From NCBI RefSeq assembly GCF_004022565.1, contig NZ_CP022987.1, positions 1,798,001 to 1,862,000 of the forward strand: 64,000 bases of DNA, read 5' to 3'. Numbering within the stretch: position 1 is the stretch's first letter; every line of letters begins with the position of its first letter. The DNA comes from Pollutimonas thiosulfatoxidans (GTDB lineage: Bacteria; Pseudomonadota; Gammaproteobacteria; Burkholderiales; Burkholderiaceae_B). Shown here piece by piece: positions 15,528 to 25,141 of the stretch. A model generated the notes under the pieces. It did not search any database and was not told where the DNA came from. It saw only the letters and a list, made by a program, of their open reading frames with translations. Both the position numbers and the translations under genes were made by a program.

Positions 15528-16228
15528 GGCTGTGCTCCTTCCGACACGTTCAAATCTCGACTCCAGGACAATCCATGGACATACAGGCCCAAGGAATTCT
15601 TTCTCAGTTCGTCCTCTGTTTTCGGCGCCTTATGGACAAGCGTGATGACGGCAGACCAGCGCTGCGTGGACGCAAGAGCGCCGTTGGCGTAGTGCCGTTC
15701 AATCCAGCGAATGTTGAAGGTCATGTCGCTGGCTCGAACCACGCTATAGACCTCCACAGTTGTGGACTCCTTACCCACTTTTGCGAAAGGACTGTTCTGC
15801 CGTGCATATTCGTTCAGCACGGCGGCACCGCGATCCGTCGTGTAGCGGTAGGCCTCAAGCCAGCTTTCCCTCACGACCACGGGGTCAATAGAAAGCGAGC
15901 GAACAAGCTTGATGAAGCGTTCAAGATGCGTAACGATCTCAGCCTCCTTCGGGCTGTAGGGTTCTGTAGCTTTGCCGACCGCCCGCGTATTCCCCAGGCT
16001 ATCGACCTCCACTACATAGGGAACGATCGTGGACTGCATCGAGCGCCACACCAGGCCACCGGCCATGAATAGCGCGAGCAGCAGGCAGCCGAAGGCCATA
16101 AGCCGCCAGTTTTTGGCCTGTACGCGAGCCGAACCGATCCGGTCATCCCAGACCTGGGCGGCGGATTGATATGGGGTTGCAGGTTGCGGTGTCTCGGCAT
16201 AGCGCACCTGCGGTCGTTTGAAACGCAT
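15524..16228 (-). CDS. trbF: TrbF, VirB8-like inner-membrane transfer protein
   Basis: A 234-aa bitopic protein: a short cytoplasmic tail, one helix (about 43-63, LMAFGCLLLALFMAGGLVWR) and a periplasmic NTF2-like VirB8 domain (IVPYVVEVDSLGNTRAVGKA, LERFIKLVRSLSIDPVVVRE, FNIRWIERHYANGALASTQR). VirB8 proteins nucleate assembly of the channel. It lies 11 bp downstream of trbL. Confidence 0.96.
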   Translation of the reverse strand: MRFKRPQVRYAETPQPATPYQSAAQVWDDRIGSARVQAKNWRLMAFGCLLLALFMAGGLVWRSMQSTIVPYVVEVDSLGNTRAVGKATEPYSPKEAEIVTHLERFIKLVRSLSIDPVVVRESWLEAYRYTTDRGAAVLNEYARQNSPFAKVGKESTTVEVYSVVRASDMTFNIRWIERHYANGALASTQRWSAVITLVHKAPKTEDELRKNSLGLYVHGLSWSRDLNVSEGAQP

Positions 16229-16239
16229 GGTTGTTCTCC

Positions 16240-17487
16240 TTATGAATCGGCATCACGAAGGCTCGGACCTTGGCCCGTGCCGCCGCCATCCCCACCGCGT
16301 AGAGCATGGGCGGCAGTCGTGGCGGCTTGCGTCAGTTGTTGTCTGCGGTGCAGGCGCTTGGCCCAGGCCGGTTGTGCGGTGCCGGCTGGTTCAGATGACG
16401 CAACACCGGACGCACCTATCCCGGCGCCAGAAGCGGAAGTCACCCCCGCCGCTCCTTTAAGGCCGCTACCCGCTGTAGGACCTGTCTGAGAGGCCGACCG
16501 GATGCTGCCCACACTTGAACCGATGGAGCGCGCTGCGCCGGATGTCATGCGGACGGCACCCGGGACCATGCGCGCGCCTGCCGCCACCGCACCACCCACC
16601 CCTGTGGCGGCCGCACCGATGGCAACCGCAGTCCCGACAGCACCCACGGCGGCACCGGCCATGGAGCCCGCGCCCAACTGCGGCCCGCCGGAGACAAGCC
16701 CCGTAGCGATGCCCGGCCCGAATATTCCTAGCGCCAGCAAAGAGAGCGAGGCCAGCATGATGACCAGCGCATAGTCGATGGACGGCTCATCGGGATGCAC
16801 CTGGAACTCGGCAAACAAGCCGCTGCCAATGCCGACGATCACGGCCAGCACCAGCACCTTTACCCCTGAAGACACCACATTGCCCAGTACCTTCTCAGCA
16901 AGGAACGAGGTTTTGTTCCAGAGGGCAAACGGCACCAGCACAAAGCCGGCAAGCGTGGTCAGCTTAAACTCGATCAACGTCACAAAAAGCTGGATGGCGA
17001 GCACGAAGAAGCTCAGCACCACCACCATCCAGGCCAGGAACAGCACCACGATGGGGTCGATGTTGGCGAATACTTGGGGAAAGCCCGCCATGTCGCCGAT
17101 TTGCTCCAGAATCGGCGCGGCGGCATCAATGCCGGTCTTGGCCAGCCGCCCTGGCTGCAGAAAGTTACCCATGCTCAACGACGAGCCCGAGGCCATCAGC
17201 CCCAATCCCGCGAACGAGCGGAACAGGATCCCAGCCAGCGCGTTGAAATTGCCGATAATGTAGGCAAAGGCGCCGACGTAAAGCACCTTGCGCAGCAGCT
17301 TGGCGATCACGTCATCGCCCTGGCCGCTGGCGTGACCCATTGCCCAATACAGGCCGGCCAGCGTCATGTCGATGACAACTAGGGTGGCGGTGAGAAACGC
17401 CACGTCGCCTTGCAGCAGCCCGAACCCCGAGTCGATGTACTGCGCAAAGGTAGCGAGAAAACGGTCGATCACCGCCACGTCGTTCAT
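16240..17487 (-). CDS. trbL: TrbL, VirB6-like polytopic transfer protein
   Basis: A 415-aa inner-membrane channel component. About six hydrophobic segments span residues 28-270 (for example VAFLTATLVVIDMTLAGLYW, VVLFLAWMVVVLSFFVLAIQ, ALVIMLASLSLLALGIFGPG). A Gly/Ala/Ser-rich C-terminal tail (about 275-415) is typical of P-type TrbL. It has many glycine-rich repeats that look compositionally biased. It lies 16 bp after trbJ. Confidence 0.95.
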   Translation of the reverse strand: MNDVAVIDRFLATFAQYIDSGFGLLQGDVAFLTATLVVIDMTLAGLYWAMGHASGQGDDVIAKLLRKVLYVGAFAYIIGNFNALAGILFRSFAGLGLMASGSSLSMGNFLQPGRLAKTGIDAAAPILEQIGDMAGFPQVFANIDPIVVLFLAWMVVVLSFFVLAIQLFVTLIEFKLTTLAGFVLVPFALWNKTSFLAEKVLGNVVSSGVKVLVLAVIVGIGSGLFAEFQVHPDEPSIDYALVIMLASLSLLALGIFGPGIATGLVSGGPQLGAGSMAGAAVGAVGTAVAIGAAATGVGGAVAAGARMVPGAVRMTSGAARSIGSSVGSIRSASQTGPTAGSGLKGAAGVTSASGAGIGASGVASSEPAGTAQPAWAKRLHRRQQLTQAATTAAHALRGGDGGGTGQGPSLRDADS

Positions 17488-17503
17488 GGCTCAAGCGCTC
17501 CGG

Positions 17504-18244
17504 TCAGTTGCCGTAGAAGGTCACGGCCTGTGGCGTGTATGGCGTGCCGCTGCCCTGGAAGCGCCGCCGTACTTCACGGGCGCGCTCGGTCACGGCGGCT
17601 TGCTGGGCCAGCTCCAAGGCGGCAGCCCGATCCTGGGTAATCTGAAGCTGCTGCGCCTGAATGCTCTGTTTGGCCTGTAAAGCCAGAAGCTGGTTGGTCG
17701 CCTGCATGGCCTGCAACGCGCCTTGCGCCGACTGGCTTTGGTTCACCAGATCTGCCAGCGCGCTTTCATCGTCGCGCAGGTTCTGCGAGGCTTGCGCCTG
17801 CACCCGCATGGCCGTGTACAAGCCATTAAGCGTGTTCTGCCAGCGCGCCCGCGCATCCTGAGCCATACTGTCGCCGCTGACAGTTGCGGCGTACTGGTCG
17901 GGATACAGGCGGGCGAATTCCTGATCCATGTGCGCCACCTCGTAACTGAGCCCCTGCGCCTGGCCGATCAAACGGTCGGTGGCGGCCAGCGCGGTACGCA
18001 GACGGTTCACGACGTTGAAATCCAGGCTCGCCAGATTACGTGCCTGATTCATCAACATCTGCGCCTCGTTCTGAAGCTGGCTAATCTGGTTATTGATCTG
18101 CTCCAACGTGCGGACGGCAGTCAGCGTATTTTGCGTATAGTTGGACGGATCAAAGACCGTTTTCCAGGCCCAGGCGGGCGAAACAGCGAGTAACGACATC
18201 GAAAGCACGACGGCAAGCGATACGGATAGCGCGCGGGTTTTCAT
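17504..18244 (-). CDS. trbJ: TrbJ, VirB5-like transfer protein
   Basis: A 246-aa secreted protein: signal peptide MKTRALSVSLAVVLSMSLLA ending at AWA, then long helices (TLEQINNQISQLQNEAQMLM, QARNLASLDFNVVNRL) as in TrbJ/VirB5 pilus-tip proteins. The start is taken at 18244, where ATGA overlaps the trbE stop; a longer in-frame start at 18349 would place 35 Arg-rich residues before the signal peptide. In IncP-type systems TrbJ is also linked to entry exclusion. Confidence 0.94.
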   Translation of the reverse strand: MKTRALSVSLAVVLSMSLLAVSPAWAWKTVFDPSNYTQNTLTAVRTLEQINNQISQLQNEAQMLMNQARNLASLDFNVVNRLRTALAATDRLIGQAQGLSYEVAHMDQEFARLYPDQYAATVSGDSMAQDARARWQNTLNGLYTAMRVQAQASQNLRDDESALADLVNQSQSAQGALQAMQATNQLLALQAKQSIQAQQLQITQDRAAALELAQQAAVTERAREVRRRFQGSGTPYTPQAVTFYGN

Positions 18245-20697
18245 GGCAGGTTCTCCAGGGATGAAGGGGAAAGCTCGGGAACGGGCGAGAGACCGGGAAA
18301 ATCGGGCAGCAGATCGGCAGCCCAGCCCAGACCGCGATGGCGCAGCCAAGCGCCCGCAAAGCCGGGGACCCCAGCGTCTAGCAGGATTCGGTCGATGTCG
18401 CGCTGGTCTTGCGGGGTGGACACCCCCGCAAAGGCCAGCGTCGCCGGTCCCAGGTCAAGGTCGAACAGACGATTGCCCAGACGCGATTGGTAGTAGTAGT
18501 CGCGCTTGGGTTGGGCGGTGGCGACAATCTCGATCTGTCGGCTATTCAGGCCAAAGCCTTCGTAGATCGTGCGAATCTGCGGTTCGGTCGCCTGTGGATT
18601 GGGCAGGAAGATGCGGCTGGAGCAGCTTTCGATGATGGCTGGCGCGATGCTCGAATCCTTGATATCAGCCAAGCTTTGCGTGGCAAAGATGACGCTGACA
18701 TTCTTTTTGCGCAGGGTCTTCAACCACTGCCGGATACGAGCGGCAAAGGACGGTTCATCGAGAAACAACCATGCTTCATCTAGAATCAGGAGGGTGGGAG
18801 CACCATCGAAGCGTTCATCAAACCTGGCAAACAGATAGCGCAGCACCGCCTGCACGGCGGCCGGACTGTGCATCAATTCTTCCATCTCGAAGCCCTGCAC
18901 GTCGGCCATGCCCAGCCGGTCATGGTCGGCATCCAGCAGCTTGCCGTGTGAGCCGCCCAGGACATAGGGCGCAAGCGCTTGGCGCAATGTGTTCGATTGC
19001 AGCAGCACGGAAAAACCCGTCAACGTGCGCTGCTCCACCGGCGCACCTGCGAGGCTCCCCAGCGCCGACCAGATGGCGACTTTATCGTCGGGGCTGACGG
19101 CCATGCCTTCGTGCAGCAAGCGACCTTCGATCCATTCTGCGGCCCAAGTGCGGTAGCCGTCGTGGTCAATGCGCGCCAACGGCTGAAAGGCAATCTCACC
19201 ATCATTGCCAAGGTCATAGTGCTCCCCGCCCAGGCCCAAGATGGTGGCGCGCATTGAACGGCCCATGTCGAAGGCGAAAATACGTGAACCGCGATAGCGG
19301 CGAAACTGCTTGGCCAGGACGGCCAGCAGCACCGACTTGCCCATGCCGGTCGGTCCTGCGACCAGGGTGTGGCCCACGTCGCCGATATGCGTCACCAGCC
19401 GGAATGGTGTGGCGCCTTCGGTGCGCGTGATAATCAGCGGGGGGCCGTCCAGATGGTTGTTTTTCTCCGGTCCAGCCCACACTGCTGATACCGGCATCAT
19501 GTGCGCCAGATTCAATGTAGACACAATCGGTTGCCGTACATTTGCGTAGGCGTTGCCGGGGATGGACGAGAGCCAGGCATCCACAGCATTCAGCGTCTCA
19601 GGAATCGTCACAAAACCCCGGCCCTGGATGACGCGTTCAATCATGCGCAGCTTTTCATCGGCCGCAGCGGGTTCGGCATCCAGCATCGTCACGGTAGTGG
19701 TGACGTAGCCAAAGGCGACTTGATCACTGCCCAACTCCTGCAAGGCAGCATCTGCATCGGCGGCCTTGTTGCTGGCATCGGTATCGACCAGAGGCGACTC
19801 CTGCTGGAAAATCGTTTCCCGCAGCAGCGCCACGACATTTTTGCGCTTGGCGAACCACTGACGACGTAGGCGGCGCAGCTCCTTTTCCGCCTCGGCTTTG
19901 TCCATACAGATGAAGCGCGTACTCCAGCGATAGGCAAAACCAAGCCGGTTAAGGTCATCCAAAATGCCCGGCCAGGTGGACGTCGGGAAGCCCCGCACCG
20001 ATACCACGCGCAGATGTGCGTCGCCCAGTGTCGGTGCCAGCCCACCCACCAGTGCGCAATCGCTCAGCAGCGCATCCAGATGGAACGGCACTTCCGGCAC
20101 ACCGATGCCGTAACGCCGTGTCGAGATGGTGGAATGCAGGTACGCGAGCGTCTGGCTGTCATCCAGCCAGCCGATTTCTGGCATCACGCTATCAAGTAGA
20201 TCAAAGACGCGATCCGTTTCCGCTACGAATGCGGCCAGCCGCTCACGCCAGTCCACGCCTTCGGCGGGACGGTTCTCATAGAGCAGCCCCGCTGCGCGGG
20301 CGCGAGACTCCTCGGGTGGGAGGAACACGAACGTCAAGTAATAGGCACTCTCGAAGTGATTCCCAGCCTCTTCGAAGGCGGCGCGGCGCTCCTGATCGAC
20401 CAGCCAGGACAGGGCTTCAGGAAAGTCCGAATGGGGGTAGCCCGCCGCCGGGCGGCGCTCGGCCTCAATGAAAAGCGCCCAGCCCGACCCCAGGCGCCGT
20501 AGTGCATTGTTCAAGCGCGCCGTCGTGGCGATCAGCTCGCTTTGGGTCGCGCTATCCAGATCAGGTCCGCGAAAACGAGTCGTGCGCTGAAAGGAACCAT
20601 CCTTATTCAGCACGATGCCCGGCGCAACCAATCCGGCCCAGGGCAGCCAGTCTGCCAGCAAGGCGGGACGCTGGCGATATTCGGCAAGGTTCAGCAT
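18241..20697 (-). CDS. trbE: TrbE, VirB4-like transfer ATPase
   Basis: An 818-aa ATPase that powers pilus assembly and substrate passage. The CagE/VirB4 N-terminal domain covers about 150-400, Walker A is VAGPTGMGKSVLLAVLAKQF (about 443-462) and Walker B is LLILDEAWLFLDE (about 660). The RDYYYQSRLGNRLFDLDLGP segment near 770 is typical. Length is normal. It is translationally coupled to trbJ and lies 12 bp after trbD. Confidence 0.97.
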   Translation of the reverse strand: MLNLAEYRQRPALLADWLPWAGLVAPGIVLNKDGSFQRTTRFRGPDLDSATQSELIATTARLNNALRRLGSGWALFIEAERRPAAGYPHSDFPEALSWLVDQERRAAFEEAGNHFESAYYLTFVFLPPEESRARAAGLLYENRPAEGVDWRERLAAFVAETDRVFDLLDSVMPEIGWLDDSQTLAYLHSTISTRRYGIGVPEVPFHLDALLSDCALVGGLAPTLGDAHLRVVSVRGFPTSTWPGILDDLNRLGFAYRWSTRFICMDKAEAEKELRRLRRQWFAKRKNVVALLRETIFQQESPLVDTDASNKAADADAALQELGSDQVAFGYVTTTVTMLDAEPAAADEKLRMIERVIQGRGFVTIPETLNAVDAWLSSIPGNAYANVRQPIVSTLNLAHMMPVSAVWAGPEKNNHLDGPPLIITRTEGATPFRLVTHIGDVGHTLVAGPTGMGKSVLLAVLAKQFRRYRGSRIFAFDMGRSMRATILGLGGEHYDLGNDGEIAFQPLARIDHDGYRTWAAEWIEGRLLHEGMAVSPDDKVAIWSALGSLAGAPVEQRTLTGFSVLLQSNTLRQALAPYVLGGSHGKLLDADHDRLGMADVQGFEMEELMHSPAAVQAVLRYLFARFDERFDGAPTLLILDEAWLFLDEPSFAARIRQWLKTLRKKNVSVIFATQSLADIKDSSIAPAIIESCSSRIFLPNPQATEPQIRTIYEGFGLNSRQIEIVATAQPKRDYYYQSRLGNRLFDLDLGPATLAFAGVSTPQDQRDIDRILLDAGVPGFAGAWLRHRGLGWAADLLPDFPGLSPVPELSPSSLENLP

Positions 20698-20709
20698 GAC
20701 GGTATCCTC

Positions 20710-20994
20710 TTATACGTCCAGCAACGATTTGTGCTTAATGTGGCGCGCGAACACCTGCATGAACTGCGGGTCCAGCCGCGCGCCCCAGACCGCCAGAGAG
20801 TGGCCGACGATCCACAGCACGACGCCCGGTATCCACAATTGCAGACCCAGCCCCACGGCAGCCGCCAGCGTGCCGTTGGCAATGGCCACGGTGCGCGGTG
20901 CGCCGCCCAGCAGGATGGGTTCGGTCAGCGAGCGATGCAGCGGAATTTCAAAGCCGGACGCGAAGCTCGATGCGCCTTTGGTGTCGACACTCAT
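20710..20994 (-). CDS. trbD: TrbD, VirB3-like transfer protein
   Basis: A 94-aa inner-membrane protein with the VirB3 opening FEIPLHRSLTEPILLGGAPR and two hydrophobic segments (about 35-75: IANGTLAAAVGLGLQLWIPG, VVLWIVGHSLAVWGARLDPQ). VirB3 works with VirB4. It overlaps trbC by 4 bp. Confidence 0.95.
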   Translation of the reverse strand: MSVDTKGASSFASGFEIPLHRSLTEPILLGGAPRTVAIANGTLAAAVGLGLQLWIPGVVLWIVGHSLAVWGARLDPQFMQVFARHIKHKSLLDV

Positions 20995-21368
20995 ACGACG
21001 GCCCCGCCCGAGAACGAAAAGAACGACAGGAAGAACGAAGATGCGGCGAACGCGATGGACAGACCAAAGACAATTTGAATCAGTTTGCGAAAGCCTCCGC
21101 TGGTGTCACCAAAGGCGAGCGCCAGCCCCGTGGCGATAATGATGATGACCGCCACAATGCGCGCCACCGGCCCTTGAATGGACTCCAGAATGGATTGCAG
21201 CGGCCCTTCCCAGGGCATGGAGGAACCAGCGGCGTGTGCTGCGCCGGCCAGGAGCATCAACATCATGGCCAGCAGCAACCCTTGCGCGGCAGGCCGGACA
21301 AGCAGACGCAGGCGGTTCATAGTAGAAAGCGGAATCACGGAAATACGAAATACATCAGCAGGCGTCAT
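20991..21368 (-). CDS. trbC: TrbC, VirB2-like pilin
   Basis: A 125-aa prepilin: an N-terminal signal segment ending AHAAG (about residue 48), then two hydrophobic helices (IVAVIIIIATGLALAFG and IQIVFGLSIAFAASSFFLSF). In P-type pili the mature peptide is cyclised by the TraF protease, whose gene lies at 54117-54716. The ATG at 21368 overlaps the trbB stop by 4 bp; a shorter start at MNRLRLLV (16 codons in) is also possible. Confidence 0.93.
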   Translation of the reverse strand: MTPADVFRISVIPLSTMNRLRLLVRPAAQGLLLAMMLMLLAGAAHAAGSSMPWEGPLQSILESIQGPVARIVAVIIIIATGLALAFGDTSGGFRKLIQIVFGLSIAFAASSFFLSFFSFSGGAVV

Positions 21369-22435
21369 GGCAGTTCTCCAACGGAATCAGGGGATGGGAA
21401 GATCGCCGCAGCGGGTGCGGCATCGGAAATAGGTGACGGTGCAGAAAGCGGCGTCTCCAGCGCATCCCCCAGGCGATAGCCCGCCGCATCGAAACCCATG
21501 ACACGGGCAATGCTTTCGACGCGGCGCTTACGGCCCCGTCCGGCGATGTGGATCACGACGTTGACCGCCTCGGCGATGAGCGCACGCGGCGGGTTCACCG
21601 CGACTTCCAGAATCAGTTGCTCCAGGCGCAGCAGCGCACCCAAGGCGGAGCCAGCATGGATGGTGGCGATACCGCCGGGATGGCCGGTGCCCCAGACCTT
21701 GATGAGATCCAGGGCTTCGCCGCCGCGCACTTCGCCAACCACCACGCGGTCGGGGCGCAGACGCATGGTGGCGCGCACCAGCTCCTGCATCGACACGACC
21801 CCGGCGCGGGTGCGCAGTGGCACGTGGTCACGGGCCGCGCATTGCAGTTCAATGGTGTCTTCCAGCACCAGTACGCGGTCGCCCGTGGCGGCGATCTCGG
21901 CCAACAAGGCGTTGGCAAGCGTGGTCTTGCCGGTGCTGGTGCCGCCGGCGATCAGGATGTTCTGCCGCTCACGTACCGCAAGCCGCAGAAACCCGGCCTG
22001 ATCAGCGGTGACGATGCCGTCGGCCACATAGCGATCCAGGCTGAGGATGCTCACCGCCCGCTTGCGTAGCGCAAAAGCCGGGCCGGGTGCGGCGGGCGGC
22101 AAGATGCCCTCGAAGCGCTCGCCTGTTTCGGGCAGTTCAGCGCTCAAGAGCGGCTGGCCGCGATGCACTTCCGCGCCAACGTGCGTCGCGACCAGCCGGA
22201 TGATGCGCTCGCCATCGGCTTCGGACAGCTCGACGCCCAACGGCGTGCGGCCCGTAGAGAGCCGATCCATCCACAGGCTGCGGTCGGGGTTGAGCATGAT
22301 TTCCACCACGTCCGGGTCTTCCAGCGCGGCGGCGATCAGCGGCCCCATTGCTGTGCGCAGCATCTGGATGCGGCGGTCCAGCGATGTGGACGCGGACGAA
22401 CGAGGTTCATGCAAGGACTGCGGCGCGATAGTCAT
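21365..22435 (-). CDS. trbB: TrbB, VirB11-like traffic ATPase
   Basis: A 356-aa hexameric secretion ATPase. The Walker A is IAGGTSTGKTTLANALLAE (about 157), the Asp box is LVLEDTIELQC, and Walker B and the His box are DRVVVGEVRGGEALDLIKVW and GHPGGIATIHAGSA. It provides energy for pilus biogenesis with TrbE. It overlaps trbC and the upstream RHH gene by 4 bp each. Confidence 0.97.
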   Translation of the reverse strand: MTIAPQSLHEPRSSASTSLDRRIQMLRTAMGPLIAAALEDPDVVEIMLNPDRSLWMDRLSTGRTPLGVELSEADGERIIRLVATHVGAEVHRGQPLLSAELPETGERFEGILPPAAPGPAFALRKRAVSILSLDRYVADGIVTADQAGFLRLAVRERQNILIAGGTSTGKTTLANALLAEIAATGDRVLVLEDTIELQCAARDHVPLRTRAGVVSMQELVRATMRLRPDRVVVGEVRGGEALDLIKVWGTGHPGGIATIHAGSALGALLRLEQLILEVAVNPPRALIAEAVNVVIHIAGRGRKRRVESIARVMGFDAAGYRLGDALETPLSAPSPISDAAPAAAIFPSPDSVGELP

Positions 22436-22896
22436 GAGACACGCTCCTGCGCTTCGAAATGCGCTGGCGCGTCGTCCATACGTATCGGCTCGGGGTGCAA
22501 CTCATCCACCACGTCGCGCACCAGGCTGCGACCGCGCAGCAGGTGGCGGCCAAGCTGTTCGACGAATTGCTCAAAGCGCGCCTTGCCCTGCGCACGGGCC
22601 GCATCCTGATGGGCTTCGGGCACCGGCGTGCTGACCGTCAGGTAGTAGCGCACGAACAGCGCCAGCGTTTCGATCTGGATATTCTGGTCACGCTCCAAGC
22701 GCTCGAACTGGCGTGACAGGCGATCCAGGCGCTTGGCCATCGCCGCTTCGCGCTGGTCGCCGGCATCGGGCGAGAGCCACGAAGCCAAGGCGGCGGCGAC
22801 GATGGACGATTTGGACACCCCTTTCTTGGCGGCCAGCTCGTCCAGGCGCTTGGCGTGTTCAGGGTGGATGAAGAGATTCAGGCGATATCGGCTCAT
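22432..22896 (-). CDS. CopG-type ribbon-helix-helix protein of the conjugation operon
   Basis: A 154-aa protein whose first 45 residues form a ribbon-helix-helix (YRLNLFIHPEHAKRLDELAA, KKGVSKSSIVAAALASWLSP). A long helical segment follows (about 50-110: AAMAKRLDRLSRQFERLERD). It sits between traG and trbB, with 4-bp overlaps on both sides, as in Tn4371-type elements. It may autoregulate the transfer operon; this is not demonstrated. Confidence 0.9.
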   Translation of the reverse strand: MSRYRLNLFIHPEHAKRLDELAAKKGVSKSSIVAAALASWLSPDAGDQREAAMAKRLDRLSRQFERLERDQNIQIETLALFVRYYLTVSTPVPEAHQDAARAQGKARFEQFVEQLGRHLLRGRSLVRDVVDELHPEPIRMDDAPAHFEAQERVS

Positions 22897-24908
22897 AACT
22901 GGATTCCGTCATCAGGGTCGAGGACAGCCAGCCGCGCCACGCGCTGCATGGCCGGATCAAGCTGGCTGGGAAGAACAGGCGCCAGATCGTCGTCATCGAG
23001 CAGCGCCAGGTCGCTGGCGGGGTACTCTGGCTGCGGGCTGTAGGTGGCGGCTTCGTCTAGCTCGGGCCGATGGCGCGGGCCGCCGTCATCGGCCACGCCC
23101 GCCATGCCATCGCCACCCGCCGAGGCGGGCGCAACGGGAACAGCCGGAATCGACAGACCGCTCCAATCATCGGGACGGGCCGGCGGTGCATCCGCATAGC
23201 GCCCGGCGGCAAGTACCGGCGGCGCCAGCACGCGATGCTTGAAATTGGCATCCAGGTAGTAGCGCAGCTTCTTAGCCTTGATCGGCGCCACGCTGGAAAC
23301 CATCACCACCGCCTCATCGGGAGGAAGCTGCATGACTTCGCCGGGGGTCAATAGCGGCCGCGCTGTTTCCTGGCGCGACACCATCAGGTGCCCCAACCAG
23401 GGTGCGAGCCGGTGGCCCGCATAGTTACGCTGGGCGCGCAGTTCGGTGGCCGTACCCAAAGTTTCGGAAATCCGCTTGGCGGTACGCTCGTCGTTCGTGG
23501 CGAAGGTCACGCGCACATGGCAGTTATCCAGAATGGAATGGTTCTGGCCGTAAGCCTTGTCGATCTGGTTGAGCGACTGCGAGATCAGGAAGCTGCGGAT
23601 GCCGTAACCGGCCATGAAGGCCAGCGCCGTCTCGAAGAAGTCCAGGCGGCCCAGGGCCGGGAACTCATCGAGCATCAGCAGCAGCTTGTGGCGGCGAGCG
23701 ATGCCGTCGGAACCGTCCAGCGATTCCGTCAGCCGCCGCCCGATCTGATTGAGAATCAGGCGAATCAGCGGCTTGGTGCGGCTGATGTCGGACGGCGGCA
23801 CCACCAGATAGAGCGACACGGGATGGTCGGCAGCGATCAGGTCGGCAATGCGCCAGTCGCAGCGTGAAGTGACTTCGGCCACCGTGGGGTCGCGGTACAG
23901 GCCGAGGAACGACATCGCGGTGGACAGCACGCCCGAGCGTTCGTTATCCGACTTGTTGAGCACTTCACGCGCGGCGGAGGCCACCACCGGATGCGGTCTG
24001 CCTTCATCCCCATCCGTGCCCAGGTGCGGGGTCGTCATCATCCGATGCAAGGTCAGCTCGAACGGGCAGGCCGGGTCGGACAGAAAGTTCGCCACGCCGC
24101 GTAGCGTCTTGTCTTCGCCCGCATAGAGCACATGCAGGATGGCGCCCACCAGCAGCGCATGACTGGTTTTCTCCCAATGGTTGCGGCGCTCCAGCGCACC
24201 TTCGGGATCGACCAAGATGTCCGCGATATTCTGCACATCGCGCACTTCATGCGCGCCGCGCCGTACTTCCAGCAGCGGGTTGTACCCTGCGGATTGGCTA
24301 TCTGTGGGGTTGAACAACAGGCAGTGCGAGAAGCGCGCGCGCCACCCGGCCGTGATCTGCCAGTTCTCGCCCTTGATGTCGTGAATGACGGCCGACGCCG
24401 GCCAGGCGAGTAAGGTGGGCACCACCAGGCCCACGCCTTTGCCCGAGCGCGTGGGCGCGAAGGCCAGCACATGCTCCGGTCCTTCGTGGCGCAGGTACTG
24501 CCCCTCGTGCTGACCGAGGAAAACGCCAACGGGTTGGGTCAGTCCGGCTTCACGGATGTCGCTCGTCTCGGCCCAGCGAGCTGAACCGTAGGTGGTGACC
24601 ATCCGTGCCTGGCGCGAGCGCCAGATCGACATGCCGATGGCAACCACCACGGCAATCAGGCCGCTGCCGCCCGCGATCAGACCACCGATATTGAAAACCT
24701 CGGAGGCATAGGCGTCGAAGAAGAACCACCACTCGAACAGTTTCCAAGGGAGATAGATCGGCGTGCCGTAGACATCGAACCAGGGCGAACCCAGGCGTAG
24801 CTGATAGCCCAGGGCGGCGGCTGTCCATTGTGTGGCACTCCACACTCCGGCGATCACGATGCCGAATACGACGGCGATCTGCCCGAACAGCACGTTCGTC
24901 CCTTGCAT
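22893..24908 (-). CDS. traG: TraG, VirD4-like coupling protein
   Basis: A 671-aa inner-membrane ATPase that brings the relaxase-DNA complex to the secretion channel. Two N-terminal transmembrane segments (about 10-30 and 80-100), Walker A FAPTRSGKGVGLVVPTLLAW (about 136) and Walker B LLMLDEFPALGRLDFFETAL (about 402) are visible, as is SLNQIDKAYGQNHSILDNCH. It is the first gene of the long traG-trb operon; GGAGGCC precedes the ATG. The promoter should lie between 24909 and 25066, just beyond the eexN terminator. Confidence 0.97.
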   Translation of the reverse strand: MQGTNVLFGQIAVVFGIVIAGVWSATQWTAAALGYQLRLGSPWFDVYGTPIYLPWKLFEWWFFFDAYASEVFNIGGLIAGGSGLIAVVVAIGMSIWRSRQARMVTTYGSARWAETSDIREAGLTQPVGVFLGQHEGQYLRHEGPEHVLAFAPTRSGKGVGLVVPTLLAWPASAVIHDIKGENWQITAGWRARFSHCLLFNPTDSQSAGYNPLLEVRRGAHEVRDVQNIADILVDPEGALERRNHWEKTSHALLVGAILHVLYAGEDKTLRGVANFLSDPACPFELTLHRMMTTPHLGTDGDEGRPHPVVASAAREVLNKSDNERSGVLSTAMSFLGLYRDPTVAEVTSRCDWRIADLIAADHPVSLYLVVPPSDISRTKPLIRLILNQIGRRLTESLDGSDGIARRHKLLLMLDEFPALGRLDFFETALAFMAGYGIRSFLISQSLNQIDKAYGQNHSILDNCHVRVTFATNDERTAKRISETLGTATELRAQRNYAGHRLAPWLGHLMVSRQETARPLLTPGEVMQLPPDEAVVMVSSVAPIKAKKLRYYLDANFKHRVLAPPVLAAGRYADAPPARPDDWSGLSIPAVPVAPASAGGDGMAGVADDGGPRHRPELDEAATYSPQPEYPASDLALLDDDDLAPVLPSQLDPAMQRVARLAVLDPDDGIQL

Positions 24909-25066
24909 AGCCTGGCCTCCGATGTCTCCTGCGCTGATTCCTCAAAAAGGCGGCACGTGGGTGTGCCTGCCATATGAGGATCGGTGCCGGGCCAGTGCAG
25001 GTCAAAGACTCTTATCGGGACAATGCTGACGAAAAAAGCATCAATTCATATAGGAGCGAATACAAG

Positions 25067-25097
25067 AAAAAAGCCGCAGGCGTGGGCGCGCTGCGGC
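25067..25097 (-). terminator. Intrinsic terminator after eexN
   Basis: On the minus strand GCCGCAG (25097-25091), an 11-base loop, CTGCGGC (25079-25073), then six Ts (25072-25067). It lies 45 bp beyond the eexN stop and separates that gene from the traG promoter region. Confidence 0.85.
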
Positions 25098-25141
25098 GTG
25101 TTGGCAAAGAAAAACGGGATTTGTCAGAAAATGCCGACAAA